Source: Monocercomonoides exilis
Lineage: Eukaryota > Preaxostyla > Oxymonadida > Polymastigidae
DNA: 64,000 bases
Direction of reading: 5' to 3'
Assembly (NCBI GenBank): GCA_001643675.2
Contig: LSRY02000040.1
Coordinates: forward strand, 152,001 to 216,000
In this document: positions 45,035 to 56,422 of the stretch, piece after piece
Layout of the letters: every line of letters begins with the position of its first letter
Numbering within the stretch: the first letter of the stretch is position 1
Translations under genes and position numbers: made by a program
The notes under the pieces: model-generated
The model's input: only the letters and a program-made list of their open reading frames with translations
The model's database searches: none
Told to the model about the DNA's origin: nothing

Positions 45035-46346
45035 TCAAACATAAACAAAATATTTAGAAAAATTCAACGATAACCCATCATAATTTTTATTGCTGAGAAA
45101 ATTAACCATTTCATAAAAGCTTGTGATGATATCTTCGTATCCTTCTTCCTCCATCTTTTCAAATATCTTTCTTTTCGATTCTTTTCGTTTTGTTTCGTCC
45201 GTTTTTCCATCCGTCTTTTCTTTTATTCTTTTTGAAATATTCAAAAAGAAAAGCAAGCAATTCCACATAATAACATCATCCAAAGTTGATTGATTCATTT
45301 CCTCCAAAACAGCACCAATGGCCCCATTTTTTAACAAACAATCAATTTCCACATTTCTATTTATTGCTGTATTTCTAAGTATATCGAAGCATCCATTGCA
45401 AATATCTTTGTGATTGTCCCTTGATGCTCGAATCATTTGAACAAGGCTGGCTATTAGCTTTGCAAGTTCTTCGTTCCACAATGTGTTTGAGTATAAGAAC
45501 TCATAAATTGCATCGAGCCATCTCCAGATAACAAGTGCTTCTTTCACTTCTTTTCCTCTTTCTTCTTTTCTCTTCCAATTCACACTCTTTGACAGATCTT
45601 CCAGTTCTCTTCTTGCTTCTCTCGCAAAATGCAGGTCATTCACGATTATGTCTTCCAAGCTTTCATCGTTGTAAAATCTTTTTATCAAAAACCTCCAAGC
45701 AGACTGATAGGCAAGCTGAGTGAGGTTGTGACGCTCATGATAATGTTCAATGATCGCTTTGATCTCATTCATATACAGTTCTTGTTCAATTTTCTTATAA
45801 AAATCAGAAAAATATGCAAAAATATCAAAATGGAAATAGAAGCAAACATACAAAATATGTGTTAACATGACTTAAAGCCAACAAAGCCATTTTCACTTCT
45901 TTTTGAGTCTCCTCATTTCCCTCTTTCTTCGAGGCAGCTTTCAGAAGGGGAGGTACAATTATTGAACGATATTCATCTGGAATGATGTAGAAATTCAGCA
46001 AAGTGAAGCATTCACAAAGATCAACCAAAAGCCTTTCGTTCTTTTCTTCTATTCTCCTTTCTTCTTCAATTATCATCTCTTTCATCCTTTCGCTCAATAA
46101 TGAATCATCAAAAGAATAACAAAAAAAGCTTTTCAATTCCTTGCAACATCCAACATGCTTCAACAACATGATTGCGTTTCCCCACGATAATGTCTTTTCT
46201 TCAATCATTTTATCAATTTTATTGAAGCACTCTTTTGTGAAATTTGATTTGAATTCTTCTTCATTCATTTCATCTATTAATCCATTCATTTCCTGGATTT
46301 TCTGCATTTGTTCCTCCTCATCGCACTCTTCAATTCCATCAAACAA
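45035..46346 (-). CDS. Charged helical-repeat family protein, copy 4
   Basis: Exon 1 is 46346-45852 and exon 2 is 45793-45035, with a 58-nt GTATGT-AG intron between them in phase 0. Exon 1 reads FDGIEECDEEEQMQKIQEMN, NAIMLLKHVGCCKELK and VPPLLKAASKKEGNEE. Exon 2 reads KIEQELYMNEIKAIIEH, QSAWRFLIKRFYND and YFVYV, then TGA. The frame is open upstream as FLYNFEALFDG without an ATG, as in copy 2. A 172-bp stretch covering the end of exon 1 and most of the intron (45814-45985) is identical to copy 1 (5575-5746). It lies in the inverted block, where its positional counterpart is copy 2, not copy 1. The TGA at the column where copies 1 and 2 have TAA supports a standard code. Confidence 0.7.
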
Positions 46347-46463
46347 TGCTTCAAAATTATAAAGAAAGAAAGAAATGCAATTACCAGAAATTCAAATGCA
46401 GCAACGGATGCAAACCAGTGAACATTTCGGTGATGCTCATTTCCTTTGACTTTTTGCAAAGCA

Positions 46464-47777
46464 CATCATTCGGAAGACATCAACATTTTTATCAATCCAA
46501 ATTAAAAGAAAAATCGAGGCAGAGAAAAGATGACAAATATAATATTTTCAAAACTATCTGGAAAATGCCTTTCCTCATACCACCCTTTTTGTGCAAGTAC
46601 TTTTGGAAAGGTATTGAAGAGAAAAAGAACGCTTAATCTCAGAATGTTTGCTGTTATGGGAGATTTGATCAATTTATAATCTTTGAACACGAATGGAATT
46701 TTTTTTCACAAGATGAGAGTTTGTTAATAAATATTTCTTTTGGAATGTGGGATATGTTTTTGTATGGTCGAATGAGACAGCGACAGCTAGGAATTAATGA
46801 TGGAATTGAGAGAGATTATTTAATAAAAAAATCATGGAAGGAAATGCAGCAGTTTGGTTGTTGAATGAAAATATCAAAATGTTTGTATTTTATTATTGCT
46901 CTTGTTCTTTGAGTAGATATTTTTATAAATCATTTTTTCAGAGCCCAAGAATCTGATAAAATAGAATAAACTGCTATTCTTTTGTTTTTCTGAGCTGAAC
47001 ATGAGAAGCGAGTTGGATGGTGAGAAACGACCATCAGATTGGAATTACATATTTTTTGTTTTCAACTTGAACAGTGGATGAAAAACAAATCCGATTTCTA
47101 AGCAATTGGTCTTGAAAAAAAAAGAATGCAAACAATTGGCAGCATTTGGAAAGAATTAAATTCGGTGATATTTTTTTCAGAAAAAAACGTGGATGATAAC
47201 ATCGAAAGCAGGACATTTATGTGGGAGAAAATGGATGATGGAGAAAGGAGCACTGGGAAACAATGGAAATATAGATTGAAAGTATCAATGATTGAACAAT
47301 CTTCTCCATTTGCTATTGAAAGGGAATGTTTGTTTTTTTGAAGAGTTTTCATTAAAAATGCAAAACCGATAATAATGAGAAATTCTTTTTTATCTTGTTT
47401 GTATTCCAGACAACAGCTTTTTTTATATTGAGCGCTATTCTCAGAGACAATCCATTTCAAGCAGCATTTTTGCAGATTATGTGATTTTTTCTCACTTTTT
47501 TTTGAAATATTCATTGACGATATTTTTGTTTGGCAGATGGGAAGAACAATTGTTTCGTAAAATGGAATTGTTAAACAATAAGGCTGAATGCAATCGCTAT
47601 CATATTTTAATGTTGCAACATGGAGTGAGTTTGAAAATTTTTTTGTTGTTAATTGGGATTCAAATAACGTGTTTGATGTTTATTAAAGTTCCTCATTTCC
47701 CTTTTTTGTTCAATTGGATTGATTGGATTGGGCGTTTTTTTTTAAATGAAGAAGTGCTTCTTATTTGCAACCACTAA
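46464..47777 (+). CDS. Unrecognised multi-exon gene candidate, right copy
   Basis: This is the counterpart of 8846-10124 on the opposite strand. The blocks are 46464-46864 (HHSEDINIFINPN, then a TAA where the left copy has Glu; KMTNIIFSKLSGKCLSSYHP; FGMWDMFLYGRMRQRQLG), 47126-47341 (KMDDGERSTGKQWKYRLK) and 47481-47777 (IFLFGRWEEQLFRKMELL, HILMLQHGVSLKIFLLLIGI). The last block ends with another hydrophobic segment and LNEEVLLICNH. Amino-acid wording is better kept than the intervening DNA, which suggests past selection. The TAA and an extra frame change suggest that this copy, at least, is no longer intact. Function unknown. Confidence 0.35.
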
Positions 47778-47864
47778 ACAATGCAATTCTTCCACTGTTG
47801 TCTCGCCACCTGGAAAGAAAGCCAACTATTTCTTCTTTATCATCTTCAGTTCTTTCGCTCATCA

Positions 47865-49731
47865 CTTTTTCCTTATGCAACGTGGTCAAATGAAAGACCA
47901 TTTGTTCACAATGAGACTTCTTCCTCCCCTTTGCCATTCATCTTCCTCTGAAGAGTTCATCTGGCTCATTTCATTTCATTTGCGACAAACATCTTCTTCT
48001 TCCACATTTCTGTCCAATTTGGGATATTGAGGCACTTCATCAAGCAAAACAGTTTGCCCATGATCAGACAACACACAACCATCTTCAATGATGTTTCTTG
48101 TTTCTTCGAAGAAACAGGTTCATTTCTTTCATCTGAGCATCCTCAAAGAAAGAAAGTTCAAAATCAACAGAACCAAGCCATAGATGAGTCATGATCAATC
48201 AACAATCGAACCATATTTTTTACAGAATGGAATAAAACTCTGTCTCAGGAGCACACAAAATGGATGAGTTGTTGGATGTTGAATGTGCGATTGCTCATTG
48301 AGAAGAGGAAAGATGAATTTGATGATGAGATGAACAATGCTGAATGTTTGCATTGAAGAAAAGAGGAGAATGAGATGTTGAATGAATGGAGATGGTTGTT
48401 TGGGATGGAACAAAGAGAAAGGGAGAATCTGAGATGAAGGCAGAAACGAGCTGAGAAAGAAGGAAGAAAAATAAGAGAATGTTATGAATGAAGAAATTGA
48501 TTCGAAAAAAATGTCATATTTGCACTTCATTCAGACAGATTGACACAGGCTTCAACATCAACATTTGCTTCCTCTTCTTTTGCATCACTGTCTTCATCAA
48601 ACAAAGCATAAGAATTTCAATCAAAACATCTTCTTCCTCTGAAATTTAGGGGAGCAGTGTTGTTCTTTCCAAAATCTTTAAATGGAATTATATCCTTCTG
48701 TTTAAAAGGAAACATTGAAGAAGAAAAAAAAAAGACAAAGAAAATCCTTTTCTGTTTCTTCTCCTTCATTCAGAACTGTTCATTGAAAACAGATGAAATT
48801 CATATTTCTTTTCTCCTTCTTCATGAACAACAATTGCTTTGAAAAGTTTTTCTCCTTCTTTTTCTTCTTCTCCAACTTATTTGGATGATCAAACGAGGAA
48901 GGCAACAGAATCCCAAAAACAATTTGGTTAACAGGTTTCAAGAAACGCAAGTGAAGAAAGAGAAAGTGATGAGGAAGATTGTCTGGAAAGGAGAGGAAGA
49001 AAAAGAAAGAAGTTGATGATGAGGAGAAATTCTTCAAACAATCATCATCAATTCAAACAGAATTCTAAAAACACTTCAAAAAAGACTTCTTTCTTTTGCT
49101 TCACCCAAAGCATGTTCAACTTTCTTTCAATCACCACTGAAGAAGCTGTTGTTGTTCATTGTGTCTTTTCAGCATGTTCAGCAACCACAAAGGAGGATGA
49201 TGATTTGACAAGAGATGTTCTTTGCAGAGAAGCCAATGCAGAAGATGAAACATTCTGAGAGTGTTAGATGAGAAATGAGTGAAAAGACAGATGTTTCTTC
49301 TTTCACTGAGGGTGCTGTTCGCTGAGGAAAAAGAAAAAAAAGGCAGGGCTAAAGAGAGATTCAAAAAGGGTTGTCCATTCATTCTCATCAGCCACTGAAG
49401 TCCAATAACAAATTTTTGGTTTGCTCCAAAGAAGAGAAAAGTATGTATAATGAATCTGAATTTCCTTCCGCTCTCTTCATTCTTTTGGCTGAGCAGCAGA
49501 ATTCTCTGATTCATTTTTTCTGGGTTTTTGATGAACAACCAAAGATGTTGTTGAATTGTTGTGCTTCCTGAATGCTTCTCATTGCACAGCTGCCTTCACG
49601 ACATTTCTCATCTGATCTCCATTCAATCCAAGTCATATGGATTTCTTATTTCCCAAAGCATGTGATGAAAACAAATGAAAAATGTCTTTTACATTCATTG
49701 TTGCTTTCCCACTAATCATTTGTCCCGCCAT
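47865..49731 (-). pseudogene. Decayed unrecognised gene, right copy
   Basis: This is the counterpart of 6852-8728. The minus strand gives MAGQMISGKATMNVKDIF, NKKSI then TGA, LGLNGDQMRNVVKAAVQ then TGA, EAFRKHNNSTTSLVVHQ, SSSFVVAEHAEKT, FDEDSDAKEEEANVDVEA, and DEVPQYPKLDRNVEEEDVCR then K, TGA, NEMSQMNSSEEDEWQRGG. Three TGA codons fall at the same codons as in the left copy; others are private to one copy. Confidence 0.5.
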
Positions 49732-50525
49732 CCTTGATGTTGGAGATGACCTTCAAGAATTTTTATTATTTGTTCATTTCACTGCAAAACAATTTAGCCA
49801 TGTTCTTCTGCTGTTTGACTGATTTTCGAATTTAATCGACAATTCCTTTTTGATTTTTGTCTTTTTTATTCCTTTCAATTATCCAATGAATCATCTTGAA
49901 TGAAAACTGAAAAGTGAAAAACAAGAAAATAATCAAATAAAATTCATTGAGCATGCAAACATCTGTTTTCATTATTATCAATCTGAACATTGTTTGAAAA
50001 CGGTAGAAAAAGAATTTTCTTGAATGAAATTTGGTTGATTTATTTCTTTTTCTTTTCTGAAAATTTCAATTTCTGTGTAATTAGCATAACCAATTTCAAA
50101 TCAATAAAAAACAAGCTCACTTTGCAAAATGTGAAAGATAATCGAAATCAATTTTATCATCTTGAATTTCTATTGGTTAGATCAAAAAGAAACAAAAGAT
50201 TTTTGTTTCTTGCTTCATACAGCCAATCCTTGCGACTTCTTTGCACTCCGTTTTGCCCTTCTTTTTATAAAGCAAAAATTTAATAGTTTGTATTGAAATC
50301 CTTAAAATTTTGTAAGATTATCAACAATGTCTGTATTTATCTTTTATTTTGTTATATTCAAGGCTTTTCCGCTATTTTTGAATATTTTTAATAACAAATA
50401 GAATGAGTTTGTCAGATGATGATATTTCTGAAGATGAAACTCTGACTACGGCCAGAACCGAGCAGTTTTCAAGTTTGTTCTTTTATTTGGATTGAACCAT
50501 TCTGAACAATATTTTTGTTTTTTGA
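49732..50525. other. Spacer of the inverted duplication, no supported gene
   Basis: Diverged reverse complement of about 6060-6851. No protein-like frame seen. Confidence 0.5.
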
Positions 50526-51851
50526 ATGCCTTTTGAAGAATTGTTTTGTGAACTGGAAGATTGCAGAGAAGATGAACAAATGCAGAAAATCAAGGAAATG
50601 AATGGATTAATTGATGAAATGGATGAAGAAGAATTTGAATCGATTTTCACAATAGAACTGTTCGATACAATCTACAGAATGATTGAAGAAAAGACATTGT
50701 CATGGAGAAACGCAACCTTGTTGTTGAAACATGTTGGATGTTGCAAAGTACTGAAAAAGATTGAATTATTTTCTTTTGATGATTCATTATTGAGCGAAAG
50801 GATGAAAGAGATGATAATTGATGAAAATGAGAAGAAGAAAGAAGAAAAGAATGAAAAGCATTTGATTGACCTCTGTGAATGCTATTTGTTGTTGAACAGA
50901 TGGCCTTCATCTGAAATGGATTCAATCTATGTACCTTGCCTTCTGAAAGTTGCATTGAAGAAAGACGAGACCGAAGAAGCTCAGAAGGAAGTTGAAATGG
51001 CGTTGCTGGCTTTGAGCAATATTGGAAATTGGGTTTGAGAACATTTTTCCATTTTGATATTTTTGCATATTTTCCTCATTTTTTTTCAAAAGGAAATTGA
51101 ACAAGAACTGTATTTGAACGAGATAACAGAAATCATCAGATATCATCAGGAGCATCACAACCTCACTCGACTTGCCTATCAGTCTGCTTGGCAGTTTTTG
51201 ATAAAAAGATTTTATTGGGACAAAAGCCTGGAAGAAGTAATTGTGAATGAACTTCATTTTTCGAAAGAGGCAGCAAGAGAACTGGAAGATCTGTCAAAGA
51301 GTGTGGATTGGAAGAGAAAAGAAGAGGAAAAAGGAGAAAGGGAAGCGAAGAATGTGCTTGTTATCGAGAGATGGTTCGATGTGATTTATGAGTTCTTATA
51401 TTCAAACACATTGTGGAACGAAGAACTTGCTGGACTTATCAATTGCATTGTTCAAGTGTTACGAGCATCAAGGGGCAATCACAAAGATATTCGCAATGGA
51501 TGTCTCGATTCACTTCGATGTGCATCAGAAAAGCGAGATATGGAAATTGATGATATGCTGAAAAGCGGAGCTGTTGATGCTGTTTTGGAGGAAATGAATC
51601 AATCAACTTTGGGAGATGATATTTTGTGGAATTGCTTGATTTTCTTTTTGAATATTTCAGAAAGATTGAATGAAAAGAAGGATGATGAAAAGGAAGCATC
51701 GAAAAGAAAGTTGATCAAAAGAAAGATGTTTGAAAAGATGGAAGAAGAAGGATTTGAAGACAGCGTCTTCAGATTGTGCCATTGCAAGCTAATGGGAAAA
51801 GATTATTATTCTTTGATGTTCAGACCTTTTAATTTTCTCTTTTTTTTCTAA
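50526..51851 (+). CDS. Charged helical-repeat family protein, copy 5
   Basis: The best-preserved start of the family: ATG at 50526, reading MPFEELFCELEDCREDEQMQ. Exon 1 is 50526-51032 and exon 2 is 51093-51851, joined in phase 0 by a 60-nt intron (GTTTGA to AAAG). The product is about 421 residues with no internal stop. Blocks include NATLLLKHVGCCKVLKK, LLSERMKEMIIDENEKKK, VPCLLKVALKKDETEEA, EIEQELYLNEITEII, QSAWQFLIKRFYWDKS, DWKRKEEEKGEREAKN and CIVQVLRASRGNHKDIRNG. The C-terminus differs from the other copies after EEEGFEDS (FRLCHCKLMGKDYYS and so on) and ends in a TAA within T-rich DNA. It is predicted to be all-helical and soluble; no function assigned. In the inverted block it corresponds in position to copy 1. 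Confidence 0.78.
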
Positions 51852-52372
51852 TTTGAATTGTTTTCAATTTTTTTCAAAAAAAAAATCAATTTTTTAACTT
51901 GCAATTTTAAATTTTTGATTTTATTTTATTTTTTGAAGAAGAAGAAGAATATTCATAAGAATTTTTTTCTTTTTGTTTTCTGTGATGGAATGTCTTGAAA
52001 AAGGTTGTTTTGTCCAACGATTATGTTGTGTTTTGATTGTTTTGATTTTTGAAGTGACATGAGATTTGGAGTGGAGTGAATTGTTTGGGTGAGAAATGCC
52101 CCAATAAATCCCTTTGTTCTCTGTTATTCCTCGTTGAGAAAAGTCATTTTGTGTGACATTTCTCGAAATATCAAGTGCTTGCAGCAAAACAAAACATTTT
52201 GAAGATAACGCTGCTTTGTCCATGCGCATGCATTCACAAAAGCATTATGCACAACATAACAATCAAATATTCATCAATTTGTTTTTTTGATTTTTTTTTT
52301 TGTGAAAAGACACATAATTTAATATTTCTTTTCTTTTTTTTATTTTTTTTTTTGTTTGCATCATCAAGAGAA
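51852..52372. other. AT-rich intergenic DNA
   Basis: No supported gene. The frame of the next gene is open from 52175, but that extension is low-complexity AT-rich sequence without protein character, so it is treated as 5' flank. Confidence 0.5.
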
Positions 52373-55300
52373 ATGATTCGGCTTTTGCAGCAGGGAGACG
52401 GCCGGGGCAGGGCGCAGAAGGGGGCATCCTCGCTGAATGAATATCTGGGGGTGCTGATCGGGTTCAATGGGAAATATGAAGGGTGCGCGCGAAATGAGCG
52501 TTTGGTGATTGTAGTTGGAAAGAGCGGGGCCGGGAAGAGCACGCTGATAAATGCGGTGCTGGGGGCGAAGATGGAGGAGAATGGGGAGGGGAAGGTGGTG
52601 AAAGTTGGGGGAGCGGGGAGAGGGCCGAGGATCGGGGACGGGATTGTTTCAGAAACGCAGTTTGCAGAATGCTTCGAGCTGGACGGGGCGACTGTGCTGG
52701 ACACGAAGGGGTTTGTGGGGTCGAACATCGATGCGGAGGGGGACATTGTGAGCGTGCTGGTGATGGAGGCGAACAGGAGAAAAGCGAAAAACGTGATGGT
52801 TGTTTATGTTTCGGAATATGAGAATTTGTGCAACGTGTCGAAAATGAGGGAAGACGCGGAGTTCATAAGCAAGATATGCGAGGACGGGGAGCTGCCGGTA
52901 GTGTTTGTTGCGAACAAGTGCAAGTTGAGATGGGCGATGAAAGAGAAAAGCAGCGGGCAGCTTGGAGATGTGCTGATCGAGAAGGTTCAAGCGCGCCTTC
53001 ACGAGGATTTGGGAAAGCTGTACCGGGAGCAGATGAGGGAAATCCGGGGCAAGTTTTTTGGGGAAGAGAAAGGGGAAGGGGAAGGAAGTGGGGAAGGGGT
53101 GAGCGAAAAGGAGATGATGGCGGTGCTTGAGAAAAGCAGAGTGGAAGAAGAAGGATTGGTGAGGAAGGCAGACATTGAAAAATGCTTGAGGCAGGTGAAG
53201 ACGCTGTGTGTGCTGAAAAGGGCGGCTGAAGGCGGAAGGCTGCTGTACTACGACCCAGTGGACTTTTACTCGGTGGAAAGGATCAAGTCGATGGTGCATG
53301 ACGCGAACTATTTTGTTGGGGCCGAGCGTGTTTGGCTTGGGGGGAGCACGGCAGAGTCGGAGGAGTTTGTTGGCGGGGTGTCGGGAATAGCGGGTGCACT
53401 GAGGCTGCTTGTGGGAGCGATGAGAGGGAGGCGGGGGGTTCCGAGATGCTTGAAAGAGGTGGTGGGTGTGTGTGGGGACTTTGAGTGCAAGTGTTGCGGA
53501 GGGTATGGGGTGGTGAGCGAGAGCATGAGGGATGTGGAGGCCACGCTGAAGAAAATCCGGATTGGGAGGGAAGGGAGGGGCAGGGAGGGCGGAAGAGACG
53601 GGAAAGAGGAAAGGGAAGGGAAAGAGGAAGGGGAAGGGGAGATGGATGCGTACGAGCGATTGAAGGAGCAGTATGAAGCAGAGATTGGCCGGCTTGACTC
53701 GGAGGAGGTTGTGAAATACGAGACGATGAGCTTCCGGAAGCACAGCAACCGGCTGCAGAACCAGAAGCGGTTTGAGAAGCGGATCGAAGTGGCGAACACG
53801 ACGTTCAAGTTTATTGCGGGGAACAGCTACACGTTTTCAGATGAAAAAGAGCAGAGGTCGGGGATAGAGGGAGGGGTGTTTCGGGCGGTGTACAAAGCGC
53901 CGAATCCGACGATGGTGGCGGGGAGTGTGGTGGCCGGGATGATGAAAGGGAAGTTCAAGCACCTGGTGAGAAGCGATGCGAGCGAGTGCAAAGGGACGGT
54001 GGAGCTGTATGCGCCGAGCCGGGACATCCCGGAAAACAAGGAGAAGATTGAGAAGCTGAAGGGGCGAGTGCAGAAGCTGAAGGAGAAAAGGGAGGAGTGG
54101 GAGGGGAATGCTGTGCACATGAGGGAGCTGAGGGAGAAATTCTATCGTTTGAAGGAGATAGTGGAGAAGAAGAGAGAGGAGGAGGAGAGATGGAGCAGCC
54201 GCCGGTCAGCACTGGCAGGGTGTGTGGAGTTCTGCGAGGAGTGCGACAAGCTGTGGGAGAGCTACAAGGACTTTGCATTGCAGCTGAACCAGTTTGTGAA
54301 GAATTATGTTCCTGAGAGGTATATTGCTGAGGCGAGAGGAGAAAGAGCAGCTGAATTAGATTGTTTTCGGTTGTCATCATCTGTTTCTGTTCCTTCCTCT
54401 TCCTCTTCCTCTTCTTCTTCTTCTTCCTCTTCTTCCTCTTCCTCTTCCTCTTCCTCTTCCTTTTCCTCTTCCTCTTCTTCATCAACTTTCACTTCTCCTT
54501 CTCCTTCTCTTGCATTTCAATCCGAAGAAATATTAAGAGATTATCATTCCACTTCAATATCTTCTCCTCTTCCTCTCCCTTCTTTCCCTTCTCTCCCTTC
54601 TCTTCCTTCTCTTCCTTCTCTTCCTTCTCTTCCTCCTCTTCCTTCTCTTCCTTCTCTTCCTCCTCCTCCTTCCCCTTCTCGATATCTTCCTGTTAGCAGT
54701 GCTTCATCACCGTCGTCTTTTTCTTCTTCATTTCCTTCTTCTTCTCCTTCTCTTTCATCTTTTTCGCCTTCTTCCTCAAACACCTCTTCCTCTTCCTCTT
54801 CCTCTTCCACCTTTTCATCATCATCATTTTCTTCTTCTTCTTTTCCATCTCCTTTTTCACCTCCATTGTCTCCTCCATTGTCTCCTCCTCCATTGTCTCC
54901 TCCACTTTCTCCACCTCCTCTGTCTCTTTCCTCCCCTCTTCAGTTTTCTCTTCCTTCTTCTTTGTCTTCTTCTTCTTTTCCGTCTCCTCCATCTTCTCTA
55001 TATCTATCCAACTGTTCTGACTCATCATCATCATCGTCTTTTTCTTCTTCTTCTTCTTCTTCTTCTTCTTCTTCTTCTTCTTCTGAGTGTTCATGTGAAT
55101 GTTCTGCTGAGGCAGATTATAAAACATGTGAACAAATAGAACTGAATGAAACGAAAGAAAGAAAGAAAGAAAAAGACAATGAAGAAAAAGAAGAAAAAGA
55201 AGTTGAAAGCGAAAGAGCATCCTGTTTGTCGCAGAGTGTGGGAAAAGGAAAGGGAAAGGATGAGCGTTTCTCTGGTTCATCGGGAGGAGATGAAACTCTG

Positions 55301-55516
55301 ATGAGGCTTGCGAGATTTTTTGTTGCGATGGAAGAGCTGGAAGAGATGGGGGAGATGGGGGAGTCGGCAGAGTTGCAGCAGGATGTTTGTCTGAAGAGGG
55401 ATGGGCACCACGACCCAAATCTTGTTGGGGCAGCAGCTGAGACAATCAAGAGCCTTTGGAGCAGAATGGGTGAGTTTCGTTCGAGTTTAGAGGAATTCAA
55501 AAGGATAAATTTATAA
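52373..55516 (+). CDS. P-loop GTPase-like protein with a long Ser/Pro-rich insert
   Basis: The start was placed at ATG 52373 (MIRLLQQGDGRGRAQKGA), where composition changes sharply from AT-rich to G-rich coding DNA; the product is 1047 residues. Walker A is VIVVGKSGAGKSTLINAVLG (about residues 45-64), and DTKGF (about 110) is the G3-type Asp-x-x-Gly. VVFVANKCKL (about 180) sits where an NKxD-like base-recognition motif is expected but lacks the Asp. These fit the AIG1/septin-like TRAFAC-type GTPases; the exact family is uncertain. Residues about 550-650 are helical and Glu/Lys-rich, likely coiled coil. About 670-910 is a Ser then Ser/Pro/Leu low-complexity insert made of TCT/TCC repeats. A conserved-looking C-terminus follows (ETLMRLARFFVAMEELEEMG, ETIKSLWSRMGEFRSSLEEF). 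The stop is TAA. No intron needed. Confidence 0.75.
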   Translation: MIRLLQQGDGRGRAQKGASSLNEYLGVLIGFNGKYEGCARNERLVIVVGKSGAGKSTLINAVLGAKMEENGEGKVVKVGGAGRGPRIGDGIVSETQFAECFELDGATVLDTKGFVGSNIDAEGDIVSVLVMEANRRKAKNVMVVYVSEYENLCNVSKMREDAEFISKICEDGELPVVFVANKCKLRWAMKEKSSGQLGDVLIEKVQARLHEDLGKLYREQMREIRGKFFGEEKGEGEGSGEGVSEKEMMAVLEKSRVEEEGLVRKADIEKCLRQVKTLCVLKRAAEGGRLLYYDPVDFYSVERIKSMVHDANYFVGAERVWLGGSTAESEEFVGGVSGIAGALRLLVGAMRGRRGVPRCLKEVVGVCGDFECKCCGGYGVVSESMRDVEATLKKIRIGREGRGREGGRDGKEEREGKEEGEGEMDAYERLKEQYEAEIGRLDSEEVVKYETMSFRKHSNRLQNQKRFEKRIEVANTTFKFIAGNSYTFSDEKEQRSGIEGGVFRAVYKAPNPTMVAGSVVAGMMKGKFKHLVRSDASECKGTVELYAPSRDIPENKEKIEKLKGRVQKLKEKREEWEGNAVHMRELREKFYRLKEIVEKKREEEERWSSRRSALAGCVEFCEECDKLWESYKDFALQLNQFVKNYVPERYIAEARGERAAELDCFRLSSSVSVPSSSSSSSSSSSSSSSSSSSSSSFSSSSSSSTFTSPSPSLAFQSEEILRDYHSTSISSPLPLPSFPSLPSLPSLPSLPSLPPLPSLPSLPPPPSPSRYLPVSSASSPSSFSSSFPSSSPSLSSFSPSSSNTSSSSSSSSTFSSSSFSSSSFPSPFSPPLSPPLSPPPLSPPLSPPPLSLSSPLQFSLPSSLSSSSFPSPPSSLYLSNCSDSSSSSSFSSSSSSSSSSSSSSECSCECSAEADYKTCEQIELNETKERKKEKDNEEKEEKEVESERASCLSQSVGKGKGKDERFSGSSGGDETLMRLARFFVAMEELEEMGEMGESAELQQDVCLKRDGHHDPNLVGAAAETIKSLWSRMGEFRSSLEEFKRINL
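54381..55083 (+). repeat. Coding TCT/TCC microsatellite tracts
   Basis: Several runs of (TCTTCC)n, (TCTCTTCCT)n and (TCT)n within the GTPase-like gene encode poly-Ser and SLPSLPSLP-like repeats. They stay in frame throughout. Confidence 0.85.
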
Positions 55517-56422
55517 ACATTGATTGAAAGAAAGATGAAAGATCTCGTTGTGGTTGTATTTGACGTTTTATTTTATCTTTTTTTCTTGTTATAAATTTGA
55601 AAAGTGATTTTTCTTTTGCGCGGGTTTTATTTTGATTTATTTATTATGAGAAAAATGACCTTCCCTTATTCATTTTTTTCTTAAATATGGACTTATTTTC
55701 GAATTGCGGTAATATTCAATTTCATTTGATTTAATTTTAATTTTAATTTTTGTTTAATTTTAATTTTAATTTTAATTTTAATTTTTTGATTTGCTTTTCT
55801 TTGCTTTGCTTGCTGTTTGTATTGTTATTTTTCTTTTATATAATTTCCATTTACAACAAAACAGGGTCTTTTTATGAAATCTTGTAATTTGGATGAATGT
55901 TTGAAAAAAAAATAAATAAAACGAAAATTTGTAACAAGACAGCTAATTTTTGCATTTTCACAACAACGAATTCACGAAATGAAGTGCCACTTATCTTCAA
56001 TATCTTCAAAGAATACAAAGAATACAAAGATCTGAATTCTGCTTTATTGAAATGTGTGAACCAAAAGCACAGTTTGAGGAAAGATATGGGTGATTATTTT
56101 TGCAATCATATATGTGTGTGTGTGTTTATGTATTGTTTGTTTGTATGTTTGTTTGTTTTGAACTTGGCTTGAAAATCGATTCAAAAAAAAAAAGTGCAAC
56201 ACACAACAAGTATTATGAAAAACTCATTTGAGATTAAAGAAAATCTTGGAACTGGAAAAAATGTTGTCTGTTTTATTGGATTTATCTCCTTGTTTTTCAA
56301 ACAAAATGTCCTGTCGAAATGTTTTGATTGAAAGAATGTGACATGGAAAAAAAAACACCAGGTGATTTTTTGTTGTTGCTTATTCATCGAAAAGAAATTG
56401 CGATAATTTGTTTGGAGATATT
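55517..56422. other. AT-rich intergenic DNA
   Basis: Contains a TTTTAATTTTAA-type microsatellite (55731-55785) and a half MITE end near 56080-56105. No gene supported. Confidence 0.5.

Noticed and set aside
54693-55445. Long minus-strand frame opposite the GTPase-like gene
   Set aside because: Shadow of the TCT repeats, giving poly-Glu/Lys; the plus strand has clear motifs.
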